Source of the DNA: Physella acuta
Lineage: Eukaryota; Mollusca; Gastropoda; Physidae
Direction of reading: 5' to 3'
Length of the DNA: 64,000 nucleotides
Assembly: GCF_028476545.1 (NCBI RefSeq)
Contig: NW_026732998.1
Coordinates: forward strand, 1 to 64,000
In this document: in pieces, positions 1 to 11,499 of the stretch
How the letters are laid out: every line of letters begins with the position of its first letter
How positions within the stretch are numbered: position 1 is the first letter of the stretch
Notes under the pieces: generated by a model
Seen by the model: the letters and a program-made list of their open reading frames with translations, nothing else
What the model was told of the DNA's origin: nothing
Database searches by the model: none
Position numbers and translations under genes: made by a program

Positions 1-989
1 TCTGCAAACTCAACATCCGGGGACCGGACAAAATGGCAGGCCTATGGTTGAGACCCAACGCTCCACAAGGCATAAAGAGGATTAAGTCAAGTGAGTCGAA
101 ATTAGGGCCTAAATATAAAAAAAACACCGGAGATAATAAAATTACGTCTATCATTTCTCCGATGAAGACATAAAACCGGAACGTACCAAACTACGCACCG
201 TATGACTGCGTGTCTGGCTAACGAGCCCAACACGGCTACACACGCACACGCTCACACACACACACACACACAAAAACCCCCACGGCACCCCCCCCCCCCG
301 CCACCACACACTATGTTACTTACGTAATTTTCGCTCACAAACACGAGCAAGGTGTGCTGGTCACGTGGTCGCGTCTGATCTCGCGCGTGCGTGCACGGAC
401 GTTAACTTGTCCTCGCCATGCCTTAGTTATCTCCCCTCGTTGGTTTCTATTGTCTTCCTTTGCGTACCGCGCGCGCGGGAAGAAAGGGGGAGGGGGGGGG
501 GGGAGGGGGGGGTGGGGGGTGGGAGTAAGAAGGTGCTGCTTGAAGAAACATTCTTGCTTCCCCTTTTGTTCCGCACCACCCCCCTCCCCCTCCGAATTTT
601 TTTTTTTACCAGAAGTTAGTTAGCACCGATGTTTTAATATAGCAATAGCCCCCGTGTTTTGTTTTAGAATAACCCTTGAAAAAAAAAGATACAATTCCGT
701 TATGAGGGTACCATCCTGTTTGTATGCCTGAAGCAGGAATTCAGTTTTTCTTTCAGGCATCGCTCCGTGGAGGGGTGGGGGGGGGGGATAACGGCCATTC
801 TCCCCCCCGTAAGCAAAGCAGTTTTTAAAAAAAAAGAAATTATTTTGACCGTTGTTATCCTGTCCTCTCCCATTCTCCTTCGAAAATTGCTCCTCCGGGA
901 ATATTCTAGTCCCGTCCCGTCCCCCCACCCCCACCCCCCCACCCCCGCCCCCACTAAACATAAAGGCCCTAAAAAAAACCTTGCACGAG
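1..989. other. Non-coding left flank, no recognised gene
   Basis: Contains an (AC)n tract at about 240-272, a CpG-rich stretch at 340-480 with a CACGTG E-box near 362, and purine or pyrimidine homopolymers at 485-540, 775-790 and 920-955. Open frames here are short and of low complexity. The CpG-rich part could be a promoter of a gene lying to the left, but nothing confirms this. Confidence 0.4.
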
Positions 990-1213
990 CAGTGTTTCTT
1001 CCAGACTTTTTTCTCCGGGGAGGGGCACTTGAAATTTTCGGGGGGGGGGGGGGGGGGGGGCGGAGAGAGACGACGACGACACACTGTTAAAAGTATATAT
1101 TTTCTATATAAATTCTGTTTCGTTCGGGGGGAGGAGGCGGTAGACTTTCCTTGGGGGGGGGGGGGGGGGGAGGGGTGGGGGGGGGGGGGGGGTAATGCCT
1201 GGAAGAAACTCTG
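990..1213 (+). mobile_element. MITE-A copy (hAT-type), full length
   Basis: Terminal inverted repeats: starts CAGTGTTTCTTCCAG and ends with the complement of CAGAGTTTCTTCCAG. The flanking 8 bp are TGCACGAG (982-989) and AGCACTAG (1214-1221), 6 of 8 identical, which fits a hAT 8-bp target duplication. The core is an AT-rich segment (TATATTTTCTATATA) between two long G runs. There is no coding capacity. Confidence 0.75.
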
Positions 1214-1343
1214 AGCACTAGATTTGTGGTATCGTTTAGTGCCAGCAGGGTTAGGGCCCCTGGGCGCCGAGGTCTTACGGGGGCGCCAAAAGGGTTTATG
1301 AGAAAATAAATAAATTAAAAAGCTGATTTTGATCTGCATTATT

Positions 1344-1503
1344 GAATGCTGTAGCTAAATTTTTGACAGTATTACAGTATTACTCCTGTATTATTGAATG
1401 CTGTTGAATTTTTTTGACAGTATTACAGTATTACTCCTGTATTATTGGACGCTATATGCTAAATTATTGACAGTGTTACAGTATTACTCCTACAGTATCG
1501 AAT
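1344..1503 (+). repeat. Tandem repeat, about 52 bp x 3
   Basis: Three diverged copies of a unit containing TTGACAGTATTACAGTATTA and CTCCTGTATTATT. No coding content. Confidence 0.7.
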
Positions 1504-1610
1504 CTAGGTTTCATTGTCTGTGTATAGCTGTTAGGATTAGGTTTTGTGTCAAAATGAGTAAAATTATTAGAAAAAATAGTGAAGGTTAAAATTTGGAGGG
1601 GTGTTTACAG

Positions 1611-1843
1611 CAGAGGCGGAGCGACCCTTCCCGGCGCCCGGGGACAAACTTTTGCACCACCCCCCCTAAGATTTCGATTTGCAACCCCCCCCCCCCCTCA
1701 AGATTTCGATTTTGCACCCCTCCCTCTCAACCTTTCAATTTACTTTTCCAACCCATTTTGGCGCCCCCTAAGGTCGGCGCCCGGGGACATATGTCTCCCC
1801 CCCCCCCCCCTCTTTCGCCCCCCCCCCCCTCGCTGCGCTACTG
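1611..1843 (+). mobile_element. MITE-B copy (hAT-type) with perfect 8-bp target duplication
   Basis: Begins CAGAGGCGGAGCGACCC and ends CCCTCGCTGCGCTACTG, which form inverted repeats. GTTTACAG is present at 1603-1610 and again at 1844-1851, a perfect 8-bp target duplication. The interior is C-rich, with repeated ATTTCGATTTGCA-like blocks and two copies of GGCGCCCGGGGACA. Confidence 0.85.
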
Positions 1844-1860
1844 GTTTACAGTGGTGATAT

Positions 1861-3085
1861 GGGACGGCGTGGCCTAGCGGTGGAGCGCTAGACTGCTAAC
1901 CCGATAGTTTCGGGTTCGAATCCGGGTTCAAGTTAGTGGAACGTCCCTGTGTCCACCCAACTCTGATGGGTGCCGAACTCATATTGGGGGAAAGTAAGGA
2001 CGGCTGGGCATGGTGCTGACGACATGGTCCCTTTATATGCCGAGGTCAAGAAAACATAGGTGTTATGATAGATTATAAATATCTATCATGGTGTCTCCAC
2101 CTCTCCCCCCTTCTTGTTACCCCACAGGTAACAGTACACACCTGGACCTGAGTCCGGCGGTATTGTAAGGCTGACCGGGCCTCGACCTCAGAACTGCGGG
2201 TCGTGAGGGCGGAGCCTGAGTCATGTGACCTGTAGGGGTAGGGACGCTACAGTCCGGTCACTCTACCTTCTCCCCTCTTCGGAGGTACACGTTTATTTTG
2301 GTGCTTAGGCACTAGCCATTATTACATTATAATTATTTTGGTGCTACGGCACTTGTTCTCCTCGGAGAAATTAAACGTACGTTTGGCAACGTGTGTAGAG
2401 GATTGTGTGGCTTCTTTGGAAGGTAATTAACACTTACCTTTTATTAGCTGTAACGTTTATAATATTAATTAATAAGTATGGAATGAATATAAAACAATGT
2501 ATGAATGAAAGCATATTTCCTAGTAATGTTTATTGTAGGCCTTATGTAAGGCTAATGTAAATGTATTATCTGGGTAACAATTTTAAACTTGTATGTGTCT
2601 GAATGAATGTGTATATCACACATATGTTAGGAAGTTGTCACGTGTATTCTACAGCGGCCAGCTTGGGGCTAAAACTTAGTACAGAGGTCTGTGTGTGAGC
2701 GAAGTGTAACCACTGCCGCCCTGGAGACCAGTCGCCCCTTCCAGGCTACTTTAAATTGTATCGTTATTACGTTGTCAATTATTAATGTATTAATTAATAA
2801 AAGTTAAAGGATTGGAAACTGATTTAATTATTCAATCCTAATTTTAACCCTTTTCACTGAGCCAAATATCGGCAATCAGTTAATAATAATAATACAACAT
2901 TAATAAACTCAATATTACTATTAAGGGACCTCTTGTCCAACGAGACAAACCCTAGACTAACAGGTCATTCTGTAGCTGCGGCTATATTTATTTATGTGCG
3001 GTATGACTCGCTAGAGCATATTTGCCACAATAGGCTCCACTTCATCTGCCCAATCGATCGTTGGGTCTAAGGAGGAATCTATTTA
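1861..3085 (+). mobile_element. tRNA-derived SINE (family 1), split by a solo LTR
   Basis: The head has a pol III A box TGGCCTAGCGG (1870-1880) and B box GGTTCGAATCC (1913-1923). The text around GACTGCTAACCC resembles a serine tRNA (GCT) anticodon region (inference). The body continues to 2060, is interrupted by the LTR at 2061-3029, and resumes with the family's 3' end (CTCCACTTCATCTGCCC) to about 3085. At least 16 other copies of this family lie in the window. Confidence 0.85.
2061..3029. mobile_element. Solo LTR of an LTR retroelement inserted in a SINE
   Basis: A 969-bp segment beginning TGTTATG and ending GCCACA, flanked on both sides by ATAGG (2056-2060 and 3030-3034), a 5-bp target duplication. 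The SINE sequence is continuous once the segment is removed, which fixes both edges. AATAAA lies near 2797. No gag or pol coding is present, so this is a solo LTR left after recombination: a fossil. Confidence 0.75.
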
Positions 3086-3142
3086 CAGTAGTTATACGAG
3101 CAAAAGCAACTTGAGAACATGAATTATTCTTTGCCAATTAGG

Positions 3143-3450
3143 GGGTCGGCGTGGTCAGGTCGGTAAAGCTCAGTGCTGCTAGGTCGAAGGTCACGAGTTC
3201 AAGCCCGTGGAAATGAGGCACGGTAGCTGGAACAGGAGCTCATCTAGGAGAGACAACTCCAAAATCAAGCACCAGATGCCTGGTGGCTTGTTCTTGATTG
3301 AACAATGGCTATGTACCATGTAGCAAATTCACAAAGAAACCAGGCTGAAATCAAATACAACGGCCTATGTGGCGTACAACCTAAACACCATACAAGTAGC
3401 AGTGGTTAATTTTATCCCGTCCAAATTTAGAAAAAACAAAGAAGAAGAAA
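3143..3450 (+). mobile_element. SINE family 2, single-head copy
   Basis: Begins GGGTCGGCGTGGTCAGGTCGG with a diverged A box and B box (CACGAGTTCAAGCCC), then the family body (GAGACAACTCCAAAATCAAG, CAGGCTGAAATC), ending in an AAGAAGAAG-type tail. Moderately diverged from the copies at 33.6-34.0 and 56.7-57.1 kb. Confidence 0.75.
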
Positions 3451-3939
3451 AAGAACCGTTTTGCCAACTACGTTTATTCAACTGTAGTATATTCAGCTTC
3501 TAATAAACCAACCATCTTTTTATATTTATTTCATACAAATATTATTATGCTTTTTTATCTAATTCGCAGTATGAATAAAAATTCAGACAATTACACTAAT
3601 TAAAGGGATTATGACCATATGTGTTAAGCATGAGTTACCTAACCTTAATCCTAAACAAACTCGTATTAAGAATTCAAATCCTGGTGGTCCCGTAGTGAAA
3701 AAAAAATGCCTGTAGCCTTTGGAAAATTAGACCTCTTGCATTGCCAGGAGGACTAATTTCCTGTTCCGGGGTAACCGGACCCCCTTAACCGGATGGGAGC
3801 CGGGCAGCCGGCAAACCTTTTGTTTTTAAAAAAAACATGCCGGCAGCTGAAGATGACTTCATCTACGTTTGGTAGAGCGTGAGGGGGGTGGGGGGGGGGG
3901 GGGGGTTGTCATCAAGATGAGCCAGAGGAAAAAAAACGG

Positions 3940-4210
3940 GTTGTCAGTGACGTCAGCGGTATCGTTGTTCTGGGAGGGTGGCTGCGGTGGGTGACGTCCG
4001 TCGACACATGCTTATGACGTCATCGTTCTTGCGTTTGATAGTCATCAGTCGCGTGGTGTATTTGTGACGTCATCAGTCGTATGCGTTTGTGACGTCATCG
4101 GTGTTGTGCGGGCGGGAGTACGAAGTCGAGGAGGGTCGTGTGTGATAGTTATCACACTGGAAATGTGGATTTTTGTGACGCCGCGTCACACAAAGCTCTC
4201 TGACGTCATG
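3940..4210. promoter_or_regulatory. Cluster of five perfect CRE palindromes
   Basis: TGACGTCA occurs exactly at 3948-3955, 4015-4022, 4065-4072, 4090-4097 and 4201-4208, with near-matches at 3992 and 4175. The octamer is the CREB/ATF binding site. Five in 261 bp is far above chance. The surroundings are relatively GC-rich. No gene start could be tied to it. Confidence 0.6.
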
Positions 4211-4650
4211 AAACACTTTTTCTTTTATATCGCCTATGCTGTCTTTAACGACGTTAGCAAAAAAAGCTTGAAAGAAACCCTCTGCTTCCATTCACAGAAA
4301 ACATCAGTAGCGTATTAAGCATATTATTTATTTTTTAAATGTCGTATAATAACTATACAAATTTGTTGGGGGCCATAAAACATAAAACTCAGGGGCCCCA
4401 GTGATAGTTTCAGACATTTGTCTCCGTGCGTGAAAAGCGGGGGGGGGGGGGGGGGGGAAGGAGGGGGCGGAAGCTGTTTAAAAGATAGATATATATAATT
4501 TTATACTTTTCCTTCAAAGTGCTGTCGTTTTCTAGAAAGTTCCGTATTTGAAATCCACACGAAGACATTCTCTCAGTTTTGGTCTTGCTTTATTTTTATT
4601 TTTTTATTCGACTGCAATATCCAGAGGATGTTTTTGTATGGTTGAATATA

Positions 4651-4901
4651 CCTCACGTGGCCTAGTGGTAGAGAGCTAGACTGCTAACCCGCAAGTATCG
4701 AGTTCGAAACCGGGTTCAAGTCAGTAGAAAGTCTCAGAGTCCACCCAGTTCTGATGGGGTACCTAACTCATGTTAAGGAAAGTAAAGGCGGCTGGGTATA
4801 GTGCTGACTACATTATCCTCTTGTATGCCGCGGTTATTGAAACAAATGAACTCTACTTCATCTGCCCCGTATGTTTTGGGCACAATCGGGAAAAGATGAC
4901 G
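4651..4901 (+). mobile_element. SINE family 1 copy
   Basis: A box TGGCCTAGTGG, B box GAGTTCGAAACC, body CCACCCAGTTCTGATGGG, AGTAAAGGCGGCTGGG and 3' end CTCTACTTCATCTGCCCC. Full length. Confidence 0.85.
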
Positions 4902-4904
4902 ATT

Positions 4905-5430
4905 GAAATATACCTCACAGAAAAACTACCAAAACCGGCTGAAGATTGATGGTTCTTATTTTAAAAGAAACTATAAAATATGCCGGTTACCGGCAGGAGA
5001 GAAAAAAAAGCCGGTTAGCACTGCCGGTTACCGGCAGGAGAGAGACAGGTCATATCATGGAAAAAAAAGCAGGTTAGCACCTGACGACAGAGCCTTCTTG
5101 TCACGAGACAGACCGGTTATATTATGAATCTGTGACCGGCACAAAACAAACCGGTTAGGTTATGAAAAAAAAGGCCGGTCATTTTTACAAGATGAGCCGG
5201 TAACCGCATACAAAAAGACCGGTTAACTTCAAAAGACAAACCGATGATTTAAAAAAAAATGAAAAATAAAAATAAAATAAACCGGTTACCCGCGCACAAG
5301 AGAAACGAATTATGGCAAGATAAAGACCGGTATTCGGCACAAAAATACCGGTCATGTTATGAAAAAAAAAAGCCGGTCGCCGGCTAAAGACCGGCCACGA
5401 GACACACAGCGTAAGCCGGAAACGAAACTT
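4905..5430 (+). repeat. Degenerate CCGGT/ACCGG-rich repeat tract
   Basis: The motif CCGGTTA or its complement recurs about every 20-40 bp (for example near 4984, 5010, 5110, 5217, 5280, 5330), often next to AAAAAAAA. A diverged relative lies at 3770-3840. The ordered spacing looks like an old decayed tandem array. No coding potential was recognised. Confidence 0.45.
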
Positions 5431-6540
5431 TTGCGTGTTTTTACTTAAGGTATTACCTTACATACCTTCGTGCCGGTGCTCCAGTACACACTAGGATAAA
5501 GCCGTGTTCCAAGCGTGTCAGGTGTGTAGTTAGCGTGTAACACTTATATAACACAGTACAACGTCACTTCCGTCACCAACAGTTTAAAAACACGTCCGTT
5601 CGTGAAAGAAAAAGAAACGAAATTAAAAAAAAAATATAGGTCAACACTTCTTCAGAAAAATATCGAATTCCAGATTTATTTTAAGAGAACAATCGAATCC
5701 AGATGTTTAGAGACGTATCGAATCCAGATGTTACGAAAAGAATGAAACGTATAATGTCTTGTATTCGAGGCTTCACCTCAACACTCCAGACTCTTAAAGA
5801 CACTTTGCGGTTGTTTTTTTACGATCACCACACGAAGAACTATTTCGCTAGAGGATTCTACACAACCTGATGTTTTTTAATATATATGTATTTTTATTTT
5901 TTATTTTTAGACAAAGGTTAGAGCCAGGTAAACGCGGCCTATGGAGTGAGTAGAGTCCCCCGTCTCCCCTTCTCCCCCCCCCCCACCTCCACCGCCAGAC
6001 AATTTCTTTTCACCGCACAGTTCTGGCCTAAGGTAGAACATCCGAGGAATTCGCTGCGGAGCTGTGTGCCAACCATCGCGTGTGCTCAAGTGATGTAATT
6101 TGCCTGTTGTTGTGACAGAGTTGGATCAGTTGTGATTTTTTTTTGTTTGTGTGCTTCTGTGGTTAAAATTGAGAGTAAGTCAGAAAGAAGGGTGGGGAGT
6201 GGGAGGGGGGGGGGTATTTGATTGATAAGGGAGGGAGAGGAGAGAGGGAATGAAGAGGAATGTTAGTTATGTAACTGAAGTAGGTGTAACTAGACGAAGG
6301 TAGTTAACCGACGAGGTGGGAGTTGATCCGGTTAATGAAGATGAATAATTAGCAGACGTGAGGGCGGGTGGAGGCAGACGCGACAGGGGTCGAATATCAG
6401 CAGACAGGTGGCAGGAACCGTCTCACACCTGGGGGTAAGGGGGGTGGGGGTAGGGGGGTGGTTAGATGGTTCAGGTAGATGGTTGGGTGTGGAGCGTCGA
6501 CGTCATAGCCGGCTGACCGAAATTGTTTTAATGACGTGAG
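5431..6540. other. Non-coding, nothing recognised
   Basis: AT-rich to 5900, then mixed with short G and C runs. A short unit ATCGAATCCAGAT-like recurs near 5660-5730. No domain or tRNA head was seen. Confidence 0.4.
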
Positions 6541-7240
6541 TAATGAGAGGTTGGCTCGTTAGTGGGAGAGATTGGTGGGGGGGGGGGGGGGGGGGAGATT
6601 CTGGGGGGGGGGGAGATTGTGGGGGAGGAAAGAGGATTGTGGGGGGGAGATTCGTGGGGGAGAGGAGATTGTGTGGGGGGGAGAGATGGTGGGAGGGTAG
6701 ATTGGTGGGGGAGATTGTGGGAGGGGGATAGATTGTGTGTGGGGGGAGAGATTGGGGGTGAATGTAAATTTGGTGGGGGGGGAGGGAAGAGATTGTGGGT
6801 AGGGGAGATTGTGGTGAGGGAGATTGTGGGGGAGGGGTATATATTGTGATGAGCTAGATTTGATGGGGGGGGGGAGAGTGTGGTTAGGGAAGATTTGTGG
6901 GGGGGGGGGAGAGGGGATTGGAGGGGATAGATTGGGGGAAGGGATAGATTGTGAGTTGAGAGGGTTTGGGTGAGGGGAGAGATTTGTTTGGGGGTAGGGG
7001 GAGATTGGGAGGATGAAGAGGATAGACAGTGGGGATGGATTGTGGGGGAGGGAAATGGATTGGAGGTAAGGTGCTAGACCGTGGGGAGGGGAGGATATAT
7101 TATGGGGATTGGGGGGGTAACTAAATATAGGTTAAGCTGGGGGTGATTACCCTAGATTTATCTGTAGCAGAGAGGGGGTGAGGATATGGTACAGAGGAGG
7201 GTGAGGGTGAGGCTGGGGGGTGGGGTTACTCTATATTAAC
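6541..7240 (+). repeat. G-rich degenerate repeat (GGGGGAGATTGTGG-type)
   Basis: About 700 bp of strand-asymmetric purine-rich DNA, with units resembling GGGGGAGATTGTGG repeated dozens of times. Many runs of five or more Gs make G-quadruplex formation likely. The glycine-rich open frames here are products of the repeat. Confidence 0.75.
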
Positions 7241-7890
7241 CCAGAAATTTTTGCGACTATCCTAGATAAGACCAAGATGATATGGGGTAAGAGGTGAGGG
7301 GGGGGGGGGAGAAGAGGGATGGAGCATTCTAAATCAAACTGTCGCCTTGTGTATATCCTTAGAAAATGCAGTGCGTATTGGGGGTGGGGTGGTGGGAATT
7401 ATCACTGCATCCGATATTTTTAGCCATATTCATCAACCTTAAAATGGTAGAAATTAGATTACACCGTTAGGGTCCCGGGGCGGGCTTCAATGTGGCGGGG
7501 GGGGGGGGGGAGGGGTGTTACAGGTAGGGGTACCAGCTATTATTAGCTTTCGCACATGATAACGACCAGATGAACAGCTTCCGGGTTATAAAAAAAAGAC
7601 AGTTGAGGTTATTTTTAGATCTCTTAGTGGTTTATTTTTTATTTATTTTTACCACCATGCTTTAGTTTTGTCTTTCTAGGTTAACACACGGTAAAAGCAC
7701 CACGTGCTTATTTTCAGGACATTTTTTTTTTTAAATCCAGAAACGCCAACTCAGTACATTACTCAGCTAATTATCTAATTAAGTTAACCAGATGTCTAAA
7801 AAAAGACCAATTTGTAGGATTATAAATAGCACCTGTTTTTTCCGCTTTAAAGGTTTTCCGCTTTAAAGGTCCGCGCCGAATGCACTAGAG

Positions 7891-8383
7891 CAGGGGTCTC
7901 CAAACTTTTCAGTCCGAGGGCCGCATTAACTATCAAACTTCAGTTCGGGGGCCTGTTTCTTCCAGGCATGTCTTTGATTTTTCTGGGCAAAGTTCCTCAG
8001 CCATAACCAACAAACGTTTTTTCCGTGGACAAAAAGATCTCCGCGGGCCGGATGAGAGGACATCACGGGCCGCATTCGGCCCGCGGGCCGTAGACTTTCT
8101 TCGGGGGGGGGGGGGGGGGGGGGGAGGCCCCCCCCCCCAGAGGGCGCGAGCGACCCTTCCCGGCGCCCGGGGACAAACTTTCGATTTGCACCCCCCTCAA
8201 ACTTTTGATTTGCACCCCCCCCCTCAAACTTTCGATTACTTTTTTCCAACCCATTTTGGCGCCCCCTAAGGTCGGCGCCCGGGGGACATATGTCCCCCCC
8301 CCCTGTCCCCCCTCCCGCATCGCTACTCCTCTGCCCCCCCCCCCCCCCCCCCCCCCCCAAGAGATGCCTGGAAAAAAACTCTG
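7891..8383 (+). mobile_element. Chimeric hAT remnant joined to MITE-A, with nested MITE-B
   Basis: 7891-8093 matches both ends of the hAT copy at 32017-32930, with its inside deleted: it starts CAGGGGTCTCCAAACTTTTC and continues to GCGGGCCGTAG. There the expected terminus is replaced by the right half of MITE-A (GACTTTCTTCGGGG to GAAAAAAACTCTG at 8383). Inside that half, in a C run, a MITE-B copy lies at 8138-8333 (CAGAGGGCGCGAGCGACCC to CGCTACTCCTCTG). Junctions are by eye. Confidence 0.65.
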
Positions 8384-8650
8384 AAAACAAAGAATATTCT
8401 AATTACCGAAATATTATTTCTCAAATGAAGATATTTTCAAGCGGTCAAGAAAAAAGCGGTGTATTTGCATTCTGTTAAAACACTTTCAGAGGGGACGACA
8501 AATAGACAACGAATTCAGCCGGTAATACCACACGACACACCCACATATGCCACCCACACTAACCAACGACCCACACACTCGCACATGCATCCATCTGACT
8601 AAATACTCCCAAAATTAACCACATCACCAACTAACCGATTTCTTACATTT

Positions 8651-8765
8651 CATGGCGTGTTCATATTACACCGACCTGCAGTTAATTGCGATAATTAATG
8701 GCGTGTTCTTATTACACCAACCTGCAGCTAATTGCAAACATTCATGGCGTATTCGTGTTACATCG
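8651..8765 (+). repeat. Tandem repeat, about 53 bp x 2-3
   Basis: Copies of CATGGCGTGTTCATATTACA followed by CCTGCAGTTAATTGC; the third copy is more diverged. Confidence 0.65.
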
Positions 8766-9035
8766 TCCCGCCATCGTTTATAGTAAATCTACATAGTGTG
8801 CAAGCATAACAAATAGGGGCGGAATACATCCAACCATTCATCAACTCAAAACATCGGGAATTTAAGTTAAATTCATCAAATGAAAGCACACACAATTAAA
8901 TCAACCATTTATCAAGTAAATGAACCCATACATATTAAAAATAATCAAGAACACTTCATCCATAATCTCCTTACACTGACTACTGCTAGATATTTTATAC
9001 ATATACAAATACGCCTACTAATACACGCACATAGG

Positions 9036-9037
<2 letters not shown>

Positions 9038-9130
<93 letters not shown>
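9038..9130. repeat. (TA)n microsatellite
   Basis: About 93 bp of nearly pure TA dinucleotide with one interruption near 9067. Confidence 0.95.
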
Positions 9131-9134
<4 letters not shown>

Positions 9135-9694
9135 ATATACATACATAATCCTATCTACATACATATAATTATATTCATAGCCCTAGTTATTTTTAGATCC
9201 ACGTGCGTAAACGATATACCATGGCAGACAACTCAACACCTCCTCTAGAATATCTGCTCATGAAATTTCCTCCAAACAAAGCTCCCATTCTAGGACTGAA
9301 ACCTAATTCTAGCGCACTGTGACGGAGGGCGCCATCTTTCTCCTTGACCCAAATTTGGCATGACCCGTCGTATAAAGGAAGAACTTGAAAAATTTACGCT
9401 GGAGATTTGTCTTCAGATTGAAATCAAATAAACCTTATTTAGGAGCGTCATTCTGATGTTAGTGTAACAATGAATTTGATTGGTTGCTGTGTATTGGTCA
9501 TGACTGTCGCTAGGTAGGTCTACTACTAGACGCACGATGCTTAATTTCAAATGTAAAGGGTTATTTTAGGCTACGATTAGGAGTAAAAATAATACGTCTA
9601 GGGTTAGGCTTATGTTTATAAATTAAACATTATGCCATAGTTTGATGCAAGGGTAAAGACAGGGGTCGACTTTGGACCCTTTGTTACCTGCTGA

Positions 9695-9999
9695 CGAAAT
9701 AGTTCATCGCCGGACGCCGGCAATGATATTGACGGACGCCGGCATGGATATTGACGGACGCCGGCATGGATATTGACGGACGCCGGAAATGATAATTGAC
9801 GGACGCCGGCAATGATATCACCGGACCCCGGAAATGATATTGACGGACGCCGGAAATGATAACGACGGATGCCGGAAGTGATATTGACAGCATGGATATT
9901 GACTGACACGGCATGGGTATCGACGGACGCCGGCAATGATATCGACGGATGCCGGCAATGATATCGACGGACGCGGAAATTATATCGCCGGACGTCGTA
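9695..9999 (+). repeat. Minisatellite, about 21 bp x 14
   Basis: Unit GACGGACGCCGGCAATGATAT with small variants (CATGGATATT, AAATGATAAC). Copies differ by a few bases, so it is of moderate age. It reads open in more than one frame only because of the repeat. Confidence 0.85.
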
Positions 10000-10252
10000 T
10001 CTGTCAGATCAATGTATACAGATTATAGATATTTGTATGATCGCATGGGGATGATTAATTCACGGTAAGTTCCTTACCCTGGGGTGGCGACAGCCATGTT
10101 GGCGTTGTAAGGAAACATTTTTATAATTGCATCTGCTAAAATATTTTAGAAATAACACAGCCAGATGCTTTTTTTTTAATGGTCCTGATCTATCTTCCCT
10201 CTAAGGCTGGGGGTGTCCGCCAGTTATTTTGTAACATAAATATATCCTTCAC

Positions 10253-10297
10253 TTAGTTTCTTCTAGGCATCTCTTCGGGGGGGGGGGGGGGGGGGAG
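10253..10297 (-). mobile_element. MITE-A terminal fragment
   Basis: AGTTTCTTCTAGGCATCTCTTCGG-type end followed by a G run, equal to the complement of the MITE-A right end. The rest of the element is missing. Confidence 0.55.
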
Positions 10298-10396
10298 GAG
10301 CTGATAGCCTCTCCCGACACATTTAGGCTTAAACCAATTTCTTCGGTTGGGGTTAGGGTTAGGTTAAGTTTTAGGTTGAGGTGAATGCTTAGGTCT

Positions 10397-10730
10397 AGGC
10401 ATTTTCTTTCGGTTAGGATTAAGTTGGAGTTAGGGAGTTAGAGTCAGGGTTCTTGTAGTTGGGGGGGGGGGGGGGGGGGGGGTAATTGACAGGGGGTAAT
10501 TACTCAGGGGGTAATGTCGGGGGGGGGGGGGAGGGGTGTCCGGGGGTAATTGACGAGGGGGGGGGGGGTAATTTTCTTTCGGTTAGGATTAAGTTGGAGT
10601 TAGGGAGTTAGAGTCAGGGTTCTTGTAATTGGGGGAGGGGGTAATTGACAGGGGGGTAATTACTCAGGGGGTAATGTCGGGGGGGGGGGGGGGGGGTCCG
10701 GGGGTAATTGACGAGGGGGGGGGTAATGCC
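10397..10730 (+). repeat. Direct duplication of a 173-bp G-rich unit
   Basis: Two nearly identical copies starting at about 10399 and 10572. Each contains TTTCTTTCGGTTAGGATTAA and a series of GGGGGTAATTGAC blocks with variable G runs. High identity suggests a recent duplication. Confidence 0.8.
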
Positions 10731-11499
10731 CAGCTCCCATTTTAACACGAGGTACAGCTAGTCGTAAATTAAAAAAAATTCTTAGTATCAAAGTTTGTAG
10801 TCAGAGAAATACGACACCCTGTTTATTTAGGGCAGCACGTGTTCCCTAGGAATCTACCTTTTCATCTGCCTAAACTAAACTAAAAAAAAAAACGCTTACA
10901 AAATATTAATATGGGGTAGGGTTAAAATCCGGGTTGAGTTTCGTTAACGGCGATACCTACGATTGGATCGTTAGAGTAAGGTGTAAACGAAATATGCTGA
11001 GATCGCTGTTTTTTTTTTTTTTTTTTTTGTGTAGGGGGAATTATGATGCGTTACACAAACTAGCTGAAATTTATGTTATGGTTAGCGTGAGATGTCGGTT
11101 TAAATTTAGGTGTCTGGTTAGTGTAACATAGCCGATTATCGTATAGTATTTACGAAATTGGGTAATAGACCGCTCACTGGCAATTAAAATATGAATAAAT
11201 TAGATATAGGCCCCTATCTGAACTATCAGAAATTATATAGCCGTAAATGTAATGAAATAAATTACGTTAAAATCCATAAAGAATTACAAAGAATACAAAT
11301 TTGTTGTTAAAAATGTGTTAATTAAAATATATTTTAAATTTTAAAAATAATCCACATTAATTAATAATTAAATTAATCCAAGCTTTGAGAACTCATGAAG
11401 AAATATCTCCCAAAACAGCCTGCATATGCTCGAGTTATTTATAACCAATTAACTATCAATTAATTAAAACAACAGCAAGGAACAGCACGAAATACCTGC

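Noticed and set aside
620-1339. 239-codon minus-strand frame rich in proline and glycine
   Set aside because: Translates homopolymers and a MITE-A copy; no domain.
1861-1932. Functional serine tRNA gene
   Set aside because: A and B boxes are present, but the sequence continues as a SINE body and the same head recurs many times; the acceptor stem does not pair cleanly.
6543-6849. Glycine-rich open frames
   Set aside because: They come from the G-rich repeat and lack any other support.
9695-9999. Coding gene on minus (76-106 codons)
   Set aside because: The frames are the 21-bp minisatellite read out.
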